The notes under the pieces: model-generated | Told to the model about the DNA's origin: nothing | The model's database searches: none | What the model saw: the letters and a program-made list of their open reading frames with translations, nothing else | Program-made: the position numbers and the translations under genes | In this document: positions 11,522 to 22,462 of the stretch, one piece after another | How the letters are laid out: each line of letters opens with the position of its first letter | Numbering within the stretch: the first letter of the stretch is position 1 | Assembly (NCBI GenBank): GCA_010015675.1 | Contig: ML977057.1 | Span: 1-64,000 of the forward strand | DNA from: Byssothecium circinans | Lineage: Eukaryota > Ascomycota > Dothideomycetes > Pleosporales > Massarinaceae | Direction: 5' to 3' | Length of the DNA stretch: 64,000 bases

Positions 11522-13167
11522 TTATCCTGATCCCGAAGCCTTCTTCGGCTCGTCGTCATCCTTCTTAGATTCGTCCCTGGTCTCATTCTTTATATTCTTG
11601 TGTTGTCCGGTTAGATTATGCCACGCACTCTTCAGAAACCCTTCGTCCTTGTGGTCATCGTTCGGAGGTGAAGCATCGTCATTCGGCTTGTCCTTGTTCG
11701 GAATAATCATCCGCTTCGCTGTCTTGTCGCCCATCTCATCCGCCAACATCTCCAAGATCGTCCTCTGGTTGTGGCTCAGGTACTTCGGCATGTTAACCTT
11801 GAATTCGACTTTCAAGTCACCCCTTGCATTCCGCCGACCTTGTAGAACCCTCATACCCATCCCCGAAAGCGTAACTCTATCGCCTGTGCCGGACCCAGTG
11901 GGCACCTTAACGCGGGCTTCGCCGTCGAGTGTCGGGATCTTGATTTCACCACCCAGCACGGCCGTGGTCAGGGGTATGGTCGCAGTATGGAGGATATCGG
12001 CGCCGGTGCGTTTGAACTTCGGATCCGAGGCTACGCGGATGAGTAGATAGAGGTCTCCCTTTGCGCCACGTACGTTTGCGCCCATCGCCTGTCCAGTAAG
12101 CGGTGCATCGCCCTCTGCGCTGATTCGTAACCGCATGCCGTCTTCAACACCAGCCGGAATATCCACCCTGACAGTTTTCCTCTCCTTGACCGCGCCGTCC
12201 CCACCACAGGTCCCGCAAGATGAGCCGCGAGGTATAGCAACACCTGAACCACCACAACTCGAACATGTTGTGCTCATGTGGAATCCACCCACACTCGTCA
12301 CCCTCTGTCCCGTTCCACCGCAGCTCCTACACTCTGCTCTCTTCGCGCCCTTCTTCAACCCCGTTCCCGTACATGTCTTGCATTCCACCAGCGGCGTGAT
12401 GTGTAGGTCCTTGCTAACGCCCTTCGCCGCATCCATGAACGAGATATTCGTCTGAACCTCGATGTTATCTCCCACCAAAATCTCGTCTTGAAACGGATCC
12501 GCTCTCCTCCTCCCTCTCCTCCCACCCCCTCCAAACGCACTGAACAAGTCTTCAAAATTGATTTCCTGCCCAAAGCCTCCCTGGAAACCACCACCTTGTC
12601 CACCTCCGAACCCTCCAAAGCCGAATCCACCGCCAAACGGATTGCCAGCTCCGGGACCGCCAGGCCCAGCACCCGGGTTGAACCCACCATTCTGATCAAA
12701 TGCGGCTGATCCGTATGAGTCGTAGGCTTTTCGTTTCTCGGCGTCGGATAGGATCTCGTAGGCTGATTGCGCGGCAGAGAATTTATCTTTGGCTCCGGCG
12801 TCTTTGTTCGTATCGGGACTTTCACAAATTAGTCTATGTTCCAATCATGCATGCAATTAAGAATGACATACTGGTACTTCTTCGCGAGACCGTAGTAGGC
12901 CTTCTTGATCTCCGCGGCGGTAGCACCCTTCGATACGCCCAAAGTCTTGTACGGATCCGCCACAGCTTGCGTGTTCGGGGTCGCATGAAAGTAGCGAGTG
13001 CCGCATGGTCCAGGAGATATCCGTGGCGGATGCTGCTGCTGTCTTTTTGACGCAATCGATGGCCGAGAGGTTTGCGACAGGTTACGCCGTTGGCATTGCC
13101 GGGTCGCGGAAACGATGCGCGCGGGGGCTACTGCCTTGAAAGGCAGTGAAGGAGCAATCAAGCTCAT
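11522..13167 (-). CDS. MDJ1: Mitochondrial DnaJ/Hsp40 chaperone MDJ1
   Basis: Two exons, 12872-13167 and 11522-12818, with a 53-nt intron, giving 530 aa. The splice rebuilds the essential HPD motif of the J domain: CA from exon 1 plus T from exon 2 encode the His at residue 99. Order: a basic, Ser/Arg-rich presequence (about 1-65), J domain (about 70-135), Gly/Phe-rich linker, then a zinc-binding region with four CxxCxGxG-type repeats ([32 protein letters not shown]), the C-terminal substrate-binding domains and a charged tail. As a type I Hsp40 it stimulates mitochondrial Hsp70 (Ssc1) in matrix protein folding. The presequence and length support MDJ1 over cytosolic Ydj1. Confidence 0.95.
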
Positions 13168-13497
13168 TGTAAAGGAATGTGTAGAGTTTCCGGGATGGAA
13201 AGATCGGGGTACAATACAGACTTAAGGGCTTCGATGTCTTTTCAAGGGGAGAATGACGATGGGCGATCATCGTCGAGGAAAATTTAGCGCACGGATCGCT
13301 CTATTACGCGCGATGTCATTCGTCCTCGGCACGCGTCGTTTCTGGCGACTTCTATCAACTACCCTTTCATGTTTGGCGATTCAGACTTCATTTACTGCCG
13401 ATACAGATTCAGGAAGACGACTCTATACAACACATACAGTGCGAGGCCATCAGCCCATCATAAAAATTCCCCTCCCCCAAAAACGACTATTTTCCAC

Positions 13498-15036
13498 TCA
13501 GCCTTTCACAAGCTTCACCACCTCATCCAGCTCTTTCGGCGTCGGCGTCAAGTTCTCATATCCCCCCTCAGTAATCAAGATATTGTCTAAGGTAGTATCA
13601 CACGGTCAGTTCACAATCGCCCATCTCAATCACCGGAGAAGAAAAACTCACCCTCAATCCTCACACCACCCACCGACCAAAACCTCTCCAGCACCTTCTC
13701 ATCGATAAACTTCGCCTGCTCGGGGTCCTTAAGATACGGCTCAATAATGAACCTACAAAAGTAGATGCCCGGCTCCACCGTAATCACGCTTCCCGCAGGC
13801 AGTGTGCCTCGGACACGAAGATACCTAAACATAGGGTCTTTGTCGGCGTAATTGGCGTTGCCGCCAGTATCGTGCGTGTCCATTCCCAGATAATGACCCA
13901 GGCCATGCGGGAAAAAGGCTACGCTCGTTCGCGCCTTGAAGATGTCGTCGGCTGAGCCTTTCAGGAGGCCGAGCTTCAGGAGACCGTCGATGGCGATCTT
14001 GTGGGCGAGTTCGTGGATCGAGTCCCATAGCACGCCAGCTTTGAGCGCTTCGATGCACTGTGTCTGCATCTCCAGCACAATCTCATAGATGCCCTTGCTT
14101 TCTTCGGTGAACGTCCCAGTGATGGGAAACGTCCTCGTAATATCCGAAGCATAGCAGTCGACCTCGCATCCTGCGTCCAGCAGCAGCAGGTTCTGTCCGG
14201 AGATGGGCGCATCGTTCTTGATATAATGGAGCGTGGCGCCGTTCTCGCCTGCTGCGACAATGGAGTAGTAGGCCTGGTTCTTCGCGTTGCGCTCAATACA
14301 CGTTTTGAGAAACACGCCTTGGAGCTCTGCTTCACTCTTCGCGTTTGCCGCCGCATTCATAACATTCACATGCGCCGCTGTCGAAATCTCATTCGCCTTC
14401 CTGATCAAAGCAATCTCGTACTCCGTCTTGACCACCCTACAGTTCTCAATCGCCGTCTTGAGAAGGTCGAAATTCTTGGACTCGTATGAGAGGAAAGTGA
14501 TGCTGTCGGAGACTTGTTCTGGGATGGCGTAGATGGTGGATTGAGAAGATGCTTCTGTAGATGCGAGATGGGCGTTGACGTCTAGAGCCGTCTTCACCTC
14601 GTCGACATCGTACTTGGCTTTTGCTTCCTCGATGGTCATGGGCAGACCCGACCAGATGACTTCATCGGGATCGATGGGTGGGATGAAGAGGGTTAGGGTC
14701 GACGTGGGGATGTTGTAGGTGAGATATGAATCGGGGAGGTTGCAGCCGCTGAGGTAGTAGAAGAATCTTCGTTGTCTAAACGGGGCCTCGCTATCATTGT
14801 CCTTTTCCCATTCTTTAGCCAATACTCCCGGAAGGATCGTGCGAACTACACTTGGTCATCAACCGCTGCAGTTAGGATACACATACCTCAATCAATCGAC
14901 TCTTCTGCGCCTCCAGATAGATTATCCCTGTTTCGTCACCCCCTTTTGCGACGATGTATTCCACTACCTTCTTCGCATGCGCTTTCGCCGGGTACTTGCC
15001 CTTCAGCACTTCATCGTAGTTCTCTGCCACACCCAT
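13498..15036 (-). CDS. PEPP: Xaa-Pro aminopeptidase / prolidase (M24B)
   Basis: Three exons: 14887-15036, 13652-14801 and 13498-13586, with introns of 85 and 65 nt, giving 462 aa. It starts [16 protein letters not shown] at 15036. The aminopeptidase-P N-domain includes [14 protein letters not shown]. The pita-bread catalytic domain has its dinuclear metal ligands: [18 protein letters not shown] (two Asp), [16 protein letters not shown] (His), VEPGIYF (Glu), and RIEDN (Glu, rebuilt across the last splice). It removes an N-terminal residue before proline, or splits Xaa-Pro dipeptides, probably in the cytosol since no signal peptide is seen. The 330 bp between its stop and the MDJ1 start is ordinary promoter/3' flank. 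Confidence 0.93.
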
Positions 15037-15561
15037 GATGTATCTTCCAGCTTATCGGCCTAGGTGGGGTCTGCTGAGCGCCTGGAAAGGTCGCTCGAGG
15101 GGAGTCGGTCAAGAAAAGTGTTCGATAGTTGGGGATAATCCGTATCGAGATATTTAACTAGCGCCCAAGTGTTCAAATGGAGTGTGACATTGAATGGTCT
15201 TGGTGGGGTGTTCGAGCGGGTAGACGCGGGGTTACGATACACCGCGGATGCTACCCAAAAGGGAAGGCATAGATTGAGGCAGGAAGAACCAAACAACTAT
15301 CCATGCATGTAAATTGCAACATTTGTAAGATTTTTTTGTTGGTCTATTTTTTGTATTACTTTCAATGATCCGCCAATACTGGTGCAATACAGGCGGCACC
15401 CAAGCTCCACCCTGCCTTTCGCAAAACCATATTCTTCCATCAAAACAACGCCAAACCCCCCGTCCGTGGGAAGACGATCTCCACGAATACGGGTTGTGAA
15501 TATTGCCAACTTCTAAACGCCAGATTCGCCGAGATGCAATGGGAATGACGGAGATCGGATT
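15037..15561. other. Intergenic, nothing recognised
   Basis: About 525 bp holding the upstream region of the aminopeptidase gene and the 3' flank of the KRE9-like gene. No gene, RNA or repeat is visible. Confidence 0.6.
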
Positions 15562-16503
15562 CTAATCCTTCCACCTGGCGAGGAATTTGGCCATGTCGTC
15601 CGTGGGGTGAGGAGCAGCAGCATTCTGCAATTGCATTAGCATAGTTTCCTTTATAGAAAGAAATCTGCGTACCGTATTGGCCATACTAGAGACCTTATGC
15701 GTTTGGCTCTGCGTGATCGTCGTCTGAATAGTTGGTATAGGCAAATGCGACTTTGCAATGGGCACCGAGCTTGTCGGAAACAATGGCGGAGCAGACTTCT
15801 TCGTGATCTTTGTCCCCGGGATCGGCTGCATAGGAGCATAGCGCGTGGCCCCCGTTTGCATTGTATATTCCACATCATACATGCTGCCCGCTGGCACCGC
15901 AGCATCAGCAGCCTTACCAGTCGTTTTGTCCTCCGTGGCGGGTCCAGTTGTGCCTGAGACCTTCTTCAACGCCGTAAGAACACTGTCGTCGAACTTGCCA
16001 GTCATGCCAGTCATAGAGAAGCGGTTCGAGTAGACGGTAAGTGTGCCGGTTTTTGCGGTTGCGATCATGCGGACAAAGCTTTTTCGCGCGATCAGTATAC
16101 CTCAGCAGTGGAATGGCGAGAGGGCTACCCACTATGCATTCTCTGGCTTACTATCACCGATATCTGTCGTTATCCGTCCCTGAGCGGTGTTTCCCGTCGA
16201 GAACTTGCCAGACGGTGTGATGGACGTGAGCACAACCTGCCGAGCGCAAGCCAATTAGCACAACACTTGTCTAAACATATCGTTGGGCCATACCGGCGCA
16301 TCATTGCTTCCCGTACACAGGTCCAACACGAAGGAAGTCAGTTCTGATAAAGCTGGGCCAGTACCGCCCTCTTTCCACTCCACCGAGAGCGCTGATCCGC
16401 CTGCACTTTTCCCACCAGCTTCGGGCTTTGTGAACACTATGCCGGCGCTGACCACGCTACTGAGCGCTGTTATGAGGACTAGCGGTGCTAGTATTCGAGG
16501 CAT
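15562..16503 (-). CDS. KRE9/KNH1-like secreted cell-wall assembly protein
   Basis: Four exons: 16294-16503, 16133-16236, 15673-16078 and 15562-15624, giving 260 aa with closing phases. A signal peptide covers about residues 1-20 (ends SVVSA). The N-terminal Ig-like KRE9/KNH domain follows (TKPEAGGKSAGG, then a VEW strand and a LCTGSND loop). A Thr/Lys-rich middle leads to the conserved-looking tail SSMANT...FLARWKD. Yeast Kre9/Knh1 are secretory-pathway proteins needed for beta-1,6-glucan in the wall. The fungal role is inferred by family. The last intron (15625-15672) is 48 nt and has no in-frame stop, so retention would insert 16 residues. I removed it because it has donor, branch-like GCTAATG and acceptor in good order. 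Confidence 0.85.
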
Positions 16504-17133
16504 GCTGGAAAGAACGAAGGATAACGAGCGACGATGGGGCGAGCGCGGTAGTGTCGGTAGAGCAGTGAAAGCAGCACGTCGTGAAAAGGACAGCGGGGCA
16601 TCCGTCTAAGCTATGCGAAATATTGTGGCAGTGAACGAGCGTGGAGGAGAGTTGTGAATGGGTTGAAGCTTGATTTCAACATGTGGCGCCGGAGCGTTGC
16701 CGATTACGCAGCCTTGGGCCAGGGGCGGGCGCGATCGACGCTCCCGCATTTCGTATATGCCACTAGCCTACTGGGTAAATTGTGACATGTGGAGCAACAT
16801 TCATTCCATCGCATCTCCCACAAGCATAAAACAACACGCGTCGATATTATTACAGCATATAAGAAACAAAAGGAACTGACATTCAATCATCCCTATGTGC
16901 TCTGTGGTATCAATGGTATCCCTCAAACTCCCAGAGTCGAGTCGAACAAAGCTCGATCTGTGCCATATGAGCAGCATCCCGCTGCCTTTTGTACACGTGA
17001 TTGTGCCCTATCATGCCTGAGAACTGGGCGTATCGACCGATGCACCAACACCATACTGCTCGCTATGGTACATGGTGATATTGGTGAGGAAAGAAATAGA
17101 AAATACGCAAACAATCCGCCTCTCCAATAGTCA
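16504..17133. other. Intergenic, nothing recognised
   Basis: About 630 bp carrying the KRE9-like upstream region and the 3' flank of the cyclin gene. Only short overlapping frames are seen. Confidence 0.6.
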
Positions 17134-18102
17134 TCATTGTCGACGCTTGGGATTGAACGGCAGCTGCAAATCGAACGATTCCGGTAGTTTCGATGTCATA
17201 GTCGCCGCATGTCCCACCTTCTGCAGCGAAATCGTCAACTCCTTCATCTTCTCCGGCGTAAAAATTTGAAGGTCAAAGTCCAGCAGGAATTCGACGCAGA
17301 GTTCTAGCCGGCTGAGGGCTACATCTTCGACACCACCCACGCCAGCCAGCCGCTTCTGTGGCCAGCGGTGGTCCTCGAGCGTCTTCATCGCAACCGTCAG
17401 ACACGCTAGAATCAATCGATGCATGGTTCGGTGGGTGAGCGGCACAATCTTATCGATGATGCAGAGTCGCAGAATATACGACCCCGCCGCTAGCCACACT
17501 CCCGTCGAGAACGGACAAAAGCGTTGGATCCTGTTGACATAGCCGTCGAGCCCAAGCTTTGGGGCCGTCTTGGAGAAAAACTTCCTCGCCATGTTCGCTC
17601 GCTGCACATACTCTGGCTCAGCTCCAGCTCCAATGTCATGGGTGATAGTAGGCTCGTCGTGACTCGCTTCCGCTTGTTCGAGCTCTGTTTTCTGTGTCCT
17701 TTGCCTTTCAGATGGAATGGGCGTTGCTGGTCGAGAAGCTACGCGTCGATGTCCCTTTTTGACCGATACATTTTCTTTCCCAAGTGGTGTCCCCGGCCTC
17801 GAGATCGGTGGCGTTGCGGGTACGTCACCTGTTGAGTTTGCCAACGATACCATGGCACGCATCACTATCTTCATGGCTGTCTCCCGGGACATTGTCATAA
17901 TGTCTAGTTCATCGTCCTCCGGGGGAGACGGTGCGTCATGAAGCTGGAGGTGCGAGAATTCCGGCAATACGCCCGCGTCACCCGCAGGATTGGGCGCTGA
18001 AGGCGGGTTCGAGAGATTGCTCATTGTCGATTGACGTATCGGTGCGGCCACATATGTTGGGTGGACCGTCGCTGGTGGAGTCGGATGGCAGACTTGAAGC
18101 AT
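17134..18102 (-). CDS. Cyclin, Pho80/Pcl-like
   Basis: Single exon of 322 aa. An N-terminal half rich in Pro, Ser and Thr contains possible CDK-type SP/TP sites (DAPSPPEDDE, RPGTPLGKE, RPATPIPSE). A cyclin box follows in the second half: the PLTHRTMHRLILACLTVAMK helix, a region around DHRWPQKRLAGVGGV, then LSRLELCVEFLLDFDLQIF. That arrangement resembles Pho85-associated cyclins of the Pho80 type, which steer a CDK toward nutrient or cell-cycle targets. I cannot name the exact orthologue. The start may be the ATG at 18102 or the later Met at MSNLSNPPS (about residue 27). The second removes a stretch with little family character. Confidence 0.8.
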   Translation of the reverse strand: MLQVCHPTPPATVHPTYVAAPIRQSTMSNLSNPPSAPNPAGDAGVLPEFSHLQLHDAPSPPEDDELDIMTMSRETAMKIVMRAMVSLANSTGDVPATPPISRPGTPLGKENVSVKKGHRRVASRPATPIPSERQRTQKTELEQAEASHDEPTITHDIGAGAEPEYVQRANMARKFFSKTAPKLGLDGYVNRIQRFCPFSTGVWLAAGSYILRLCIIDKIVPLTHRTMHRLILACLTVAMKTLEDHRWPQKRLAGVGGVEDVALSRLELCVEFLLDFDLQIFTPEKMKELTISLQKVGHAATMTSKLPESFDLQLPFNPKRRQ

Positions 18103-20143
18103 AGCGAATCGTCTTGATGCTTGTAGCAGCTAGCCGAGGTCGCCCGAAGTGCTGATAGCAGATTTTGTAGGGAAACGAAAGGCAAAGAGAATTTGATGAT
18201 TGTTGAGATTGTTCGAGCTGAGGAAGTAGCACGTGTTACTAGAAGATGTCGCTGGGATATGTCAAGATCGGACGATCGGAGATGGGATTGATGTGGCGGC
18301 GACGCTATGTTACCCGCCAGAAACAGCAGAAGTGATGAATCGAATGTTGCAAAGCTGGGGACGCGTGGGTGCAGTCGACTTTTCGAGAAGATTTGAAAGA
18401 GGGAGGCTCTTGTGCCTTTTAGTTCATTGAAGGTGCGGGCCTGCGCAAGGTTGTCGTTTGCATGTCAAATGACAGGCAGCGGGAACTAGTCGATTGCAGC
18501 AAGTGAAGAACACACAGTACACGCAGACCAATGTCAACAGCCGCTCCAGATTGTAAAAGCGGTCGCGATATTGTGTGGCAACGTGAAGTACGCAGGATAA
18601 GAGCGGCGTCGGAATATCCACGGTACTAGGTAGGGTAGGTGAATGAATTCGCTGGTCTCGTGCTCTGTACGGCTAACCCAATAGAGGGCCCGGCGGCCCG
18701 ACGACAATGGAAAGAGACTCGCCTTAGGATTCTGGACGCGCATCCATCGAAGCGAGACGGCAGACAGTTGGTGGCAAGTGGAGGGAGGGAGATGAACGCA
18801 GGTGGGAGATGGATGTTATTGGCGCTTAATTCTATAGTGAAAGCAGCCTGCAGGGTAAACACATGCGTTGTCTCGCCTTCGATGCGTACGTATTGCGGGG
18901 AAGGTGGCTGGCGCCGCGTCCGATGGAAGTAATTCTTTGCTTACCTCCAGGTGGTGAGCACTAAGTAGTTCCAAGACCGCAGTGATCTTAATATCCGTAG
19001 AATCGAGGCTCTGCAGTCGATCGACAAACGGCAGCGTTGATTAGGCAATGGTGGATTACTTAGTCGTGCCGGCCTTTCTATCTCGGTGGGTACAAGCACT
19101 TGAGGTCAAGCTCCTCCAGATGTCCAGATGTCCAAAGTAACTGGACACGTGCTAGAATCCAGGTGCATCAACTCATTGATGTGGTGTCGGGCTTCGGGTG
19201 TCCGTATTAAGCAGGCTTTACCCTGGAGGTGGGCAATGGGCATCGAGCACATGTCAACCACTTCCACCACTTCCACCATGTCTGATCCGGAATCCGTATG
19301 GTTCGATGCATCATGCATCGGATTAGGCAGCACGCAACGGCAACTGGCCAAGCACTTCGCTGCAGCCTCTCAAGCGTCTTACAGCGGGAGCGGAACGGCA
19401 GCCGCGTCCAATACGAACACCTCTCCACAGCATTCTCAGGCCGTCTAAAACATACATTTTTCTTCCATGGGACCCTTTGTGGCTTGCATATGTTGCTCTC
19501 AATCCCGGTTGCTTACCCAATAAAGGAGCAATACTGGACAGCCAGCCAAAGCGTCCAGCAAATCACCCTAGACACAACGATTCACTCCCCGTTAAGCAAC
19601 TTCAAGAGGTGAAAGAAGTAAGGTCTTGCATCTCACCGTTAACATAGGGTTTGGCTTTTGGTTATTCCGTCCTTTGCTTGCGATCTGCTTGTGTATACAA
19701 GTGCCATATGAGCCCAACACAACCTCTAAGCTCGATTCCACTTTCTACGTGCTAATGACACCTTTCCCCCACAGTCATCGCCCTCTTTGACCCTCTAAAG
19801 ATTGAGTCTACTTCATCCGTTTGCTCGCCTAGGCCGAATTGACTGCTCCAACCCGTACCCCCACCGACCTCGTGTACATCGATTTCTCTTCTCCAAGAGT
19901 CGGAACGAGCTCCATCTTTCCGCAAGTTTCTCCCCTCCCCGATCCTGTAGCGATATCATCGATCGCTGGCGGTGATACCCGCTACACGAACCAGTATACC
20001 ATTCGAGTGCGCCTCGTGGCGTCAACCTCTTCATGCCGAAAGGCCATTGGACCAGGGCGTCGTCAGTCCCCTCTTCCGCGTCGGATCGCGCTCATAAATC
20101 TCTCTATGCCTTGCGTCTGCAACGTGCATCACCATACCTTGCT
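18103..20143. other. Intergenic, about 2 kb without a gene
   Basis: Only short scattered frames on both strands. Small local repeats occur (ATGTCCAG-type units near 19120, ACTTCCACC units near 19260). No RNA gene is recognised. It contains the upstream region of the cyclin gene at its left end. Confidence 0.5.
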
Positions 20144-21682
20144 TTAGCTGGCTTTTTCATATCGCTCAATCGCTGCCTTTATCGCTGCCCACTCTACCTT
20201 ATAAGCCTCCAATTCCTTCACTTTCCTTTCCACAAACTCCCTCAGTTCCTCTTCTGCGATTGGGGCGAGTTCCTCAAAATCAGGATGCAGACTGCAAATA
20301 GCCTTCCAGGCCGTATTCTCAGCATTCGTGTAACAGTCGTACAGTAACTCATGGAACCAGAACGTGCCGTCCGTCATAGATTTGCGCATCTGGGCGGAAA
20401 GCTTCTTCGGGTGCTCGAGCTGTTTAGAGGCCTTGTCGCTCCCAATCCCCAGGCGTTCAAGCTGTTTGGAGACCTTCCCGTTCTCAATCTCTAGGCATTC
20501 AGGCCGTTCGCGGACTTCCCCACTCTCAAACCCCAGATGCTCGAGTTGCTGGCAATTCTTCTCGCTTTCGCTTTCCTGGCGCTCAGGTTCCTCGAAGTGC
20601 TTCTCACTCTCACTCTCCAGGTGTTCAAGTTCATCGAGGAAAACCTCCAAGCATGCTTTATATCGATCGAATTCCGCACCTGTTGGCGTAGGCCATTCAG
20701 CCGGCTTCGTGATTAGAAGCCAGCGCGGTGCTGAGCAGAACATCTGATAGGGCGCTGCATATGCCCACTCCCAATCTATAACCGCGATTATCTTCAGGTC
20801 TTTCGCGTTATCAACGATCATATTCCCGTATCGGAAATCATCGCACAGCAGCCTAGGCGTCATCTTATTGTACTCCTCATTCACAAAGCGGGGAATGAGA
20901 GCGTTGAACTGGTGGCGGAATTTGTATTTAGCTCGAGCGTCGTCGGCGTTATCGACTGAATTGGCCTGTTTGTACAGTTGTTCTATGTCTTGCTCAGCAA
21001 CGTACTCGAAGAACTCTTTCGCGGATGGGAATGTTGTCGAGCGATTGCCCCCGACTTTAACCCCTCCATGGGCCTCGATTTCTTGCATCTTCAGCGTAAG
21101 CGGCCCCAAGTCTGCGTGTATACTCTGGTCGTCTCGGATGCATAGAGAACCAGCGTGGGGGAACTCCAGTTTCGAAAGCTCGAGGTAGAATCTCGCTATC
21201 TGGCGATACACCGTGCGGAGGTCCACTTCGCTAATATTTGATCTCAATACCGCCTCATCAGGACCTTGTCGCCAAAGGTGATGGAGGGACTCGCCGCCTT
21301 GGACAAAGTCCATAATAATGAAAGGCCCCAGCCCCAGCGTATTTTCATTCGATAGTCCCCAACTATGAACTTTGGGTACTGGGATGCTCGTTTTTTCTCG
21401 GACTAGGCGCATCGCTGCAACCTCTCGACAGAGCTTTTCGTCCACATCCATCACTTTGCCAGGCATAGCAAAGCGCACAAGCCATTCTACGCCATCTGAA
21501 AAGCGCATGTGACAGCTCCAGTTGAAAGAACCAGAGAACTCTCCAACTATTTCGCTCGATGGGCGTCCGGGCCGGAAAGAGGAGACCCAGCCTGGAATGG
21601 CGGACTTTTGTGATATGAATGTGGCGGCCCAGTCATAGCACTGCACCCAGTGTTCGCGCTCTGCTATCTCATTCCAGTCCAT
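20144..21682 (-). CDS. APH-like phosphotransferase with a 14-residue tandem repeat
   Basis: From the ATG at 21682 this gives 512 aa. Aminoglycoside/choline-kinase-like signatures are in order: EVAAMRLVREKTSIPVPKVH, the hinge FIIMDFVQGGESL, the catalytic loop LLCDDFRYGNMIVD and the metal-binding IDWEWAYAAP. The usual catalytic-loop His position is Cys here, as I recall for many fungal homologues. Five 14-residue repeats (352-421) interrupt the C-terminal lobe. The frame stays open to 22015, but a good intron (49 nt, ending TTTAG just before the ATG) breaks that reading. The upstream exon, if any, is unresolved and 21683-22204 holds nothing else clear. Substrate unknown: fungal genomes hold many such kinases. 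Confidence 0.8.
   Translation of the reverse strand: MDWNEIAEREHWVQCYDWAATFISQKSAIPGWVSSFRPGRPSSEIVGEFSGSFNWSCHMRFSDGVEWLVRFAMPGKVMDVDEKLCREVAAMRLVREKTSIPVPKVHSWGLSNENTLGLGPFIIMDFVQGGESLHHLWRQGPDEAVLRSNISEVDLRTVYRQIARFYLELSKLEFPHAGSLCIRDDQSIHADLGPLTLKMQEIEAHGGVKVGGNRSTTFPSAKEFFEYVAEQDIEQLYKQANSVDNADDARAKYKFRHQFNALIPRFVNEEYNKMTPRLLCDDFRYGNMIVDNAKDLKIIAVIDWEWAYAAPYQMFCSAPRWLLITKPAEWPTPTGAEFDRYKACLEVFLDELEHLESESEKHFEEPERQESESEKNCQQLEHLGFESGEVRERPECLEIENGKVSKQLERLGIGSDKASKQLEHPKKLSAQMRKSMTDGTFWFHELLYDCYTNAENTAWKAICSLHPDFEELAPIAEEELREFVERKVKELEAYKVEWAAIKAAIERYEKAS
20420..20629 (-). repeat. Coding minisatellite: five 42-bp units
   Basis: Read on the minus strand, five consecutive 14-codon units occupy 20588-20629, 20546-20587, 20504-20545, 20462-20503 and 20420-20461. 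Each starts LEH, PER, LEH, PEC or LER and keeps a pattern of acidic residues, Ser and a basic/Gln end. A sixth partial unit (LEHPKK) follows. The units have diverged from each other but show no length change, so the array keeps the kinase reading frame. Confidence 0.88.
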
Positions 21683-22204
21683 CCTAAAGAGTGTTAAAAT
21701 GGCGTGTTGGTAGAATAAAGTGATGCACGTACCTTCTCTATAGAGAAATGGCAGCCAGGAACAATGTGCGCCTATTAAGAAGTCGGAATTGAAGGTTGCA
21801 AAAAAGCAATTACTAAAGTTGTATAGCTGCAGCACGTTGCTACGATTTGTATCGCTGAGATTGAAGTGAGATCTAAAATGAAAATAAAGTTTGGGGTCAA
21901 CAGCATTATAAGTCGGTGAACCCTTTGGCTTAGTCATGTCTGAGTCAGGCTGCTTTGTGGCTGAGCTTCTCGGGCTGAAATAGTGCACATCACAGCATCC
22001 AACATCCAAATACACAGGCAGACAGGTCAGGATTGATAGTATACGGTGTTACAGCTCTCTGGCATCTATCAAACTATCCACGTTTTTCCCAAGCCTCCCA
22101 TCTTTTGCCGACTGCGAGATCTCTATGCTTCTATTAGAGTCAACAAAATATAAAACTGAAGAAAGAATTTCGGGCCATATTTCGACTTACAGAGCTTATG
22201 AGCC

Positions 22205-22462
22205 TCAAAGGCCGCGTTTCTTGCGAGAGGAGTCCCCTGCCTTCTGGACCATCTCTGTGACTCCTTTGTCCTGGAGATTGCGGACGAATCCAGCCATGCC
22301 TTCGCGTTGCTCTTCGCTCTGCATAGGTCCACTCGTACCGGAAGCGGTTGCGCCAGTACTACGACTGGCACTGGTATTGGCATTGGAATTGGTATCCGCT
22401 TGGGTATTGTTACTGGTGCCACCAGTGTTGCTAGCGTTCAAGTTTCCGTTGCCGCTAGACAT
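22205..22462 (-). CDS. Small Ser/Asn/Thr-rich protein, unknown function
   Basis: Single-exon frame of 85 aa starting at 22462 (MSSGNGNLNASNTGG). The first half is almost only Ser, Asn, Thr, Gly and Ala. The second half is a charged, probably helical segment (SEEQREGMAGFVRNLQDKG, then TEMVQKAGDSSRKKRGL). The ATG has A at -3. The change from disordered to helical composition and the clean basic terminus look like a real small protein. I recognise no domain, and a chance frame cannot be excluded. Confidence 0.45.
   Translation of the reverse strand: MSSGNGNLNASNTGGTSNNTQADTNSNANTSASRSTGATASGTSGPMQSEEQREGMAGFVRNLQDKGVTEMVQKAGDSSRKKRGL

Noticed and set aside
21683..22015. N-terminal extension of the APH-like kinase (111 codons in frame)
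   Set aside because: AT-rich, lacks kinase character, and a good 49-nt intron ending just before the ATG at 21682 would break that frame.
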